DNA from: Vitis vinifera
Lineage: Eukaryota > Streptophyta > Magnoliopsida > Vitales > Vitaceae
DNA length: 64,000 bases
Direction: 5' to 3'
Assembly: GCF_030704535.1 (NCBI RefSeq)
Contig: NC_081823.1
Span: 11,024,501-11,088,500 of the forward strand
A program made the position numbers and the translations under genes. Shown here piece by piece: positions 57,846-64,000 of this stretch; the stretch's first letter is position 1, and the number at the start of each line of letters is the position of its first letter. A model generated the notes under the pieces. It saw nothing but the letters and a program-made list of their open reading frames with translations. It had not been told where the DNA came from and made no database searches.

Positions 57846-60019
57846 TATGTAATAGGATCCAAAAGGGAATGGGAAAATTTTAATTATTTACTTGATTATA
57901 TTTGTATGCTTTTTTTGGTATGTGTGTTCTAGCATAGAATAATATATTTTGGTATTCTTAATTGGAAATTAATTTTCATGTACTTTTCAAAATTGGAAAG
58001 CTGATTTAAATTGGACTATAGATGGTTAGAAAATTTTATTTTAAGAAATAGATAAGTTGAAAAAAAAAATTAAGAACTCTCTTTCCTTTTAAAATTAGTT
58101 CTTAGAGATTTAATTTTATTTAAAATCTTCTCTTTTTAAGATCTCTAAGAATAAAATCTTTTATTTTTTAAAGAGCTTTTATTTTTCCAAATCTTTCTAA
58201 AATAGTTTTTTTTTTTCTTTTGTGCAAGATTCGAATTAAAGAAAATAAGTTAATTTTGAGAATTAATGATAGATAATTTATAATTAAGACAGTTATCAAA
58301 ATCAATATTATACATAAAGTATTTTTTGTGTTCTTAATAAATTTTCATAAGAAGTATCATTCTAGATTTTATTTATTTAGAATTGGATGTTACTATTTTT
58401 TGGTTGCTATTTCTTTTTGGAACTTTCCTCTTGATTTGGGATATGCGGTTCTCTAGGATCTCTCCCACCTTGGGAGAAGGAGAAAAACACGCATGATCAT
58501 CCTCTAGGCTTCCCCTCGAGAGGAGGAGGATCGTACCAAGTTCTTTAGACTCCCCCATCCCTTGAGAGAAGAAGGACTATTTAACACAAACATTCTAATT
58601 CAAGTAATAAATAAGGTTTTGTAAAATTTCATGATAGAGACTTTATGATAAGAAAAGGTTATCAAATATTTTTTTAGGGTCAATCTTGGAGGAATAACTA
58701 GGGGTGACAATTCATGTTGGTGAGTCATGTTCATGTTGTGTCAAACCTAGGTATTAATATACTACATAACTCAACCCAAACCTGACACGAGCAATAATAG
58801 TGTAAAAAACATAAAGCCAAATATTACCTAATTATTAATCAGGTAACTTGTGTAACCCATTCAACCCATTTACTAATCAAGTCCTCTTATTTAATAATCA
58901 AGTTAAGTCTTATACATGTCTATATGATTAATGTCTCAACCATACATGCTTATGACTTAATTGACTTATTTATTTAAAAACAAATTTAAAATAAGTCAAA
59001 TATGGATTAAATAGTTTAAAGATATAATGAAATTAATACTGAGATTATTAGAAAAACGATAAAATTTTGGTTACAAGACGGTAATTAGAGCAACCAGTAT
59101 GATGCAAAAATACTATATTAAGCCATGAAGAAAGACAAATAGCCAAAGTTTGGACTTCAATGGCAACAAGTAGTACAACATCCAATATTAATATTACTTA
59201 TTTTTCTCTTGTTCATCGCTAGCCTCTCATTTTTTCTATGAATAATCTTGGATCACTTGGCTACAATAACCTGGATTACTAACACTTGGAAAACTATACT
59301 TGGTCTCTGTTTCCTCCCTAGGTCATTGTTAACATCCATTGCTTTAACTTAGCTAAGAGAAATGGATGTTTTTTCTTGATTGGTTTTTTGTTTGAAGTTC
59401 TTCCTTATCCTAACATAAAACTTAGAATGGTTGTAAGGGCAAAGTTTCAAGGTGCCTTTTAAATGTAGGGTATATTGATAAAATATTCTGAGTTAGACTT
59501 GTGCTTAGAATATATTGTTGTTTTATGCTAGGTCTTCCTAGCGATTCTTGTTGCTTCACCAATCAGTATGTAGACTTCTTTGGTCCTAATTTTGGGGTCA
59601 GCCTACATGTTCTTAAAGATGCTGCTGAAAAGGCCTTTGATTAGTCCTTGGAATATGGAACAAGATATCTATTTCTTTTTTGCTAGTAGGGCTTATTGTT
59701 ATGTTTGTAGTTAGATGAGGAGCCATTTTGGCACTGCTATAAATAGTTAGAAGTATACCTCATTGATGAGACCAACTTTGTCACAAGAAAGGAAGTTGAT
59801 GATGCCTTTGAAGGTCAATACCTTCTTCCTCAACTTCATCACCATCCACTCAAATGAGTTGTCTATCATCATGCATGTCACATTCTTCTGATTCTTGGTC
59901 ACTTCTTGCCTCCAACTCCTCATAATTTCTAGTTAACAATTTTAATCTCTAGTATGATAAATCCATGGATAGTTTACTTTTCAAGGGAGTAATCACATAA
60001 TGTTATACATATTCTATAT
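57846..60019. other. No clear gene; possible old transposon pieces
   Basis: 58700-58800 ('aggggtgacaattcatgttgg', 'gtcatgttcatgttgtgtcaaacc', 'ctcaacccaaacctgacacga') looks like a widespread plant non-autonomous element whose ends read GGGGTGNCAATTCGTG; unit borders not found. 58430-58560 is GC-richer, without a domain. 59530-59930 has weak coding texture on both strands (minus-strand pieces MMIDNSFEWMV, LTFKGIINFLSCDKVGLINE) but many stops and no family I can name. Confidence 0.35.
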
Positions 60020-60450
60020 TGTTGAGGTTTTATCCAAGTTCCTCAATAAATTGAGATCAAACACCAATTTAAGAAGACAAAGACAAACAATATCAGAAAT
60101 AAGAAAAAATAGAACAAAACAAGCAGAATTTACGTGGTTTGGATCCAAGATTTGAATCCTACATCCATGGATCAAGATCACCTCCAAAAATCCACTAGGA
60201 TTGAACCATTTTACACCCTCAAGAATCTCTAAGAATTATCAAGCTCTCTCTACAGTACAATGAAGAAGACTAACACTCTGAAATCCTCTTTTTTTTTTTT
60301 TGCTATGTAATTAAAAAAACTCATACTTTTTTTTTTCACACTTTTATACAAGTACATGGAAAAAGCTAAGCAAACAGATATGCTTTCAGTTAGTTAATCA
60401 ACTAACTTTACTTACTTGACCAATCAATTTTTGGACCACCAAATTCCACA
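60020..60450 (-). repeat. 3' LTR of Tork-like copia (minus strand)
   Basis: On the minus strand it opens TGTGGAATTTGGTGGTCC directly after the polypurine tract CAAGGTGGAGAA and closes AAAACCTCAACA, 431 bp. A TATA box (TGTATAAAAG on the minus strand, near 60341-60350) sits about 100 bases into it. The 5' LTR lies beyond the window. Confidence 0.75.
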
Positions 60451-62064
60451 TTCTCCACCTTGGTTCGAAAAATTGAATTTGGATTTTTTGGATGAAGATC
60501 TGACTTAAACATGAGTTGCACATTACCTGTACCAAATCCATGCAATACTTGAATTTGCTTACTAGTAGAACTTTAGTTGCCATGTTGGCTGGATTATTAG
60601 GTGTGGAAATCTTCTACAGTTTTGCTGCTCCTGAGCTTACAGTTTCTCTAATGAAGTGATATCTAACATTGACCTGTTTGGTCCTTTCATGAAACACAGG
60701 ATTTTTACACAACTGAATTACTCTATGACTGTCTGAAAATATATCTACTACACTATTTAGCACTCCAAGCTCCTTAACAAGCCCTTGCAACCAGAGAGGT
60801 TCTTTCATGGCTTCAATAGCTACTATATATTCAGCTTCAGTTGTTGAAAGTGCCGCTATCGATTGTAGTTGTGACTTCCAGCTAACAGGTCCTCCAAATA
60901 AGATGAAAATATAACCTGTAGTTGACCTTCTCTTATCAAGATCCCCTGCATAATCTAAATCTACATAACCTATGATGCCAACACCCTTTTTAGAAGATCC
61001 AAACTTCAATCCTACACTAAGAGATCCTCTCACATATCTTAGCAACCATTTAAATCCATTCCAATGTTCTCTACCTGGGTTAGCCATAAACCTACTCAAA
61101 ACACTTACTGAATGAGCAATATCTAATTGTGAACACACCATTGCATACATGAGTGACCCTATAGCATTAACATATGGAACAAAATCCATCTCATTCCTTT
61201 CAACTTCAAATTGAGGACATTGTGTCATTGACAATCTGAAATGTCTTGCTAAAGGTATACTTACAGGTTGTGAATTCTCTATGGAAAACCTCTTCAAAAC
61301 CTTTTCTAAGTAGCCCTTTTGTGACAAGAATAAAGCACGATCCTCTCTGTTTCTTACAATTTCCATGCCGAGTATTCTTCTTGCATTCCTAAGATCCATC
61401 ATATGAAATTCTAACTTTAGAATCATCTTCACCTCTTGAATTTGACTTATCTTTGCAAGCCAATAACATATCATTGACATATATTAGAAGAAACATCGTC
61501 AGACTTCCTTGTAACTTCTTGTAATAGAAACAACCATCATAACTGCTCATTTTGAAACCAATCGTTAGTATAAAGGTGCCAAACCTTTTATACCATTGTC
61601 TTGGGGATTGTTTCAATCCATATAAGGATTTTTTTTTTTTTAAGTAAACACCCTAGATGTTTCTTTTTTGACTTTTCAAAACCTTCAGGCTGAGTCATTA
61701 GAATTTTTTCTTCTAAGTCTCCATGTAAAAAGGTAGTTTTAACATCTAGTTGCTCCAATTCCCAATCAAACTACGCTACAATGGACATCAATACTCTAAT
61801 TAAAGTATGTTTCACCACTGGAAAGAATACTTTGATGTAGTCAATGCCCTCTCTTAGAGTATAACCTCGAGCCACTAATCTAGCTTTGAACCTTATGGGT
61901 TCATTTTCAGTGGCACCTTGTTTCCACTTGAATGTCCATTTACAACTTACCACTTTTTGATTTGGCTTTCTTTCTACAAGCACCCAGGTCTGATTTTTCT
62001 GTAAGGATTCAAATTCTTCCGTCATTGCTGTGAGCCATTTCATTGATTCATTGTTGTGAGCCAT
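60451..62064 (-). pseudogene. pol: Copia reverse transcriptase and RNase H, inactivated
   Basis: RT starts WLTAMTEEFESLQKNQTWVLV (62064-61771), stops at 61769 after LMSIVA, and continues LEQLDVKTTFLHGDL, LYGLKQSPRQWYKRF. The catalytic box is IYVNDMLLA: the first Asp of YVDD is Asn. A frameshift near 61440 leads to the long open part (61480-60614) with RILGMEIVRNRE, YLEKVLKRF, LMYAMVCSQLDIAHSVSVLSRF and RNase H (GYVDLDYAGDLDKRRSTTGY, STTEAEYI, DSHRVIQLCKN). The C-terminal STPNNPANMATKVLLVSKFKYC reaches 60540. TNT1/Tork wording. Confidence 0.87.
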
Positions 62065-64000
62065 TTCATTGATTCATTGTTGTTTATATATTCTTGGTAA
62101 GAGAGTGGCTCACTCTCTTCATACTCCATAGCAGTCAATAGAGCATAGGTAATCAGATCTGCAAAACCAAATCTATCTAGGGGTTTTATGTTCCTCTTAG
62201 CCCTATCTCTTGACAAGAGATAATCAAGACCAACTTCTTATGAGTTGGTTCCTGCACCACCTTCAACATTTGAACCTATCACCTTAGTATCTTTTGTCTC
62301 TAAGCCACTATATGCTAAATCATTTTGTTGATCATGACCATCTTAAGATGATAACTCCACCTCAAACTCAAAATGGTCTATGTCAAGTGTCAAGCTCCTG
62401 TTTTCAGAATCTTCCTCTGTACCTGTAGTTTTAGTCCTCATAGAAAGCATTTCATTTTCATTAAACACAACATCACGACTTATTATTATTTTAACACCCG
62501 GAGATTCCTTATTCCATAGCCTGTAACCTTTAATACCCTCTGGATAACCTAAGAAGATACATTTTATTGACCTTTGTTCTAATTTTCCTTCACTTTGGTG
62601 AACATAAGTTGTACACCCAAAGATTCTAAGGTGATCATAGTTATAAGGCTTTCCAGACCAAAGCTCTTCTGAAGTTTTAAAGTCTATTGCACTATATGGA
62701 GTTCCATTTAATAAATGGCAAGCTATCATTACAACTTCACCCTAAAAAAGTTTAGATAATCTAGAACTATACAACATACACCTTACTCTATTTAACAATG
62801 TCTTATTCATCCTCTCTACTAGGCCATTTTGTTGAGGCGCATTCCTTACTGTTTTGTGTCTTAAAATACCTTGATTTTTACAAAACATTTCAAATTCCTC
62901 ATTGCAAAACTCTAGCCCATTATCCGTCCTTAACACTTTTACTCTTTTATTAGTTTGATTTTCAACTAAAGCCTTCTACTCCTTAACATTTGTTAAGACA
63001 GTATGTTCATCTTTAGTTTTTAACAAGTATAGCCAAACTTTTCTAGAGTAATCATCAATCAAGAATAGAAAGTACCTATTTCCATCGTGAGTAAAGACTC
63101 TTGTAGGCTGCCCCCATAAATTTGAATGCACATATTCCAATACATCCTTTGACTTGTGTATTGTAGCTTTGAATGCCAACCTATGTTGCTTGCCAAGAAT
63201 ACAATATTGACAAAAATCAATTTTGTTGATGCTATCCCCACACAATAGGCCCTGCTTGTGCAATTCTTTTAGACCTCGATCACTTAAGTGACCAAGTCTT
63301 CTATGCCAAAGAATTGTTTTATCAGTTTCAATTCTTAACACTGATCCCACTAAACCTTTCAATGTGTGACCTTCTAGGATATACAAGCCATTTATCTTCT
63401 GACCCTTCATGACAACCATGACACCTTTTAAAATTGTTAATTTCCCATTTCCTACTTTGAAGCTATAACCTGATTCGTCTAAAGTTCCAAGAGATATTAT
63501 ATTTCTCTTTAGGTCTGGTACATGCCTGACTTCTTTGAGAGTTATTGTCATTCCATCAAACATGTTAATAGCCACCGTGCTAATTCCAACCATACTACAA
63601 CTCATGTTGTTTCCTAGTAGCACCTTTTCACCATTAACTTCTTGATAGGATGAAAACTAGTCTCTTCTTGGACACATATGATAGGTGCAACCCGAGTCCA
63701 AGACCCATTCTTCATGATTTTGATTCAATGTAACAGTGAGTACCTATGCACTGTCATAACCATCATCTATAAGGGCAACACTTCCTTGTGCTTGAGTTTT
63801 TTCTTCTTCTTGTCTATCTAGACAAATTCTTCTTATATGTCCCATCTTGTTGCAATGATAGCACTTGACATTCCTATAATCTTTCTTGCCTTTGGAATTT
63901 GATCTTGAATGAGATTTTCCATTTTTTCCATTGTTATTTTTATTTTGAGGTTTTCCTTTGACAGTTAAACTTTCACCACTATTAGTTTTGTTAGAGGACT
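62065..64000 (-). pseudogene. pol: Copia gag end, protease and integrase (runs off window)
   Basis: From the right edge: zinc knuckle CYHCNKMGHIRRIC (63863-63822), protease WVLDSGCTYHMCP near 63700 (DSGC for DSGA), pre-integrase LWHRRLGHLSDRGLKEL with FCQYCILGKQ, then the integrase core. The first catalytic Asp is Asn (YVHSNLWGQP, normally HSDLWG). The second Asp (VLRTDNGLEFC) and Glu (NGLVERMNKTL) are kept. In-frame stops lie at 63657, 62976, 62742 and 62343, mostly at Gln or Trp positions. 62065-62340 is the linker to RT. Gag continues beyond the window. Confidence 0.87.

Overview
This is a plant nuclear window, AT-rich and dominated by decayed LTR retrotransposons. The LTR and long non-coding repeat types (for example an LTR stretch carrying TGCGAAAATTTCGCA, and repeats that open TGTAGACCCTCC and close GGGGTCTACA) remind me of grapevine (Vitis). 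That is recognition from memory, not a search. There are no bacterial genes, rRNA, tRNA or CRISPR arrays that I can see.

The only genes that look intact are three copies of a small secreted protein of the plant self-incompatibility S1 / S-protein-homologue (SPH) family, all on the + strand, at 18704-19270, 46137-46697 and 56731-57288. They share a signal peptide, six mature cysteines, a conserved 65-bp proximal promoter with a TATA box, and a more distal ~225-246 bp module that is present once upstream of copy 1 and twice upstream of copies 2 and 3. Downstream flanks are also duplicated (parts of 27.2-30.2 kb match 46.9-50.0 kb and 57.5-57.8 kb), so the locus is a segmental duplication later split by transposons. 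A broken PPR gene fragment lies at 15620-16093 (-).

Layout. 1-460: LTR-like relic. 460-7660: Athila-type Ty3/gypsy element (5' LTR, tRNA-Asp primer site, gag, PR, RT, RNase H, IN) with many stops. 7659-16656: fragments of other LTR-type or large non-coding repeats, including a 10-unit AT-rich repeat array and a PPR fragment. 18.6-19.3 kb: SPH1. 20.07-26.8 kb: LTR-like and large non-coding repeat sequence interrupted by two elements with related inverted ends. 27.2-30.2 kb: duplicated flank with a copia gag relic inside. 30.29-35.9 kb: copia element (-) with a MITE inside. 35.9-38.9 kb: Ale/Retrofit-like copia relic (-). 38987-45208: a complete copia element (+) with two LTRs, PBS, PPT and a near-perfect target duplication. 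45.2-48.1 kb: SPH2 and flanks. 48.7-49.0 kb: gypsy integrase scrap. 50.5-51.2 kb: 345-bp tandem duplication. 51.24-53.38 kb: 5'-truncated chromovirus (gypsy with chromodomain) and its 3' LTR. 53.4-56.2 kb: no recognisable gene. 56.2-57.8 kb: SPH3. 60.02-64.0 kb: Tork/TNT1-like copia (-) running off the end.

The most interesting signal is in the 39-45 kb copia element. Its 5' LTR carries an ATG, eight codons and a good splice donor. A good acceptor 1085 bp downstream joins this exon in frame to gag, so the primer-binding site and leader lie inside the intron. A related element on the opposite strand shows the same acceptor phase and a matching short exon in its LTR. This would separate a spliced, translated RNA from an unspliced genomic RNA.
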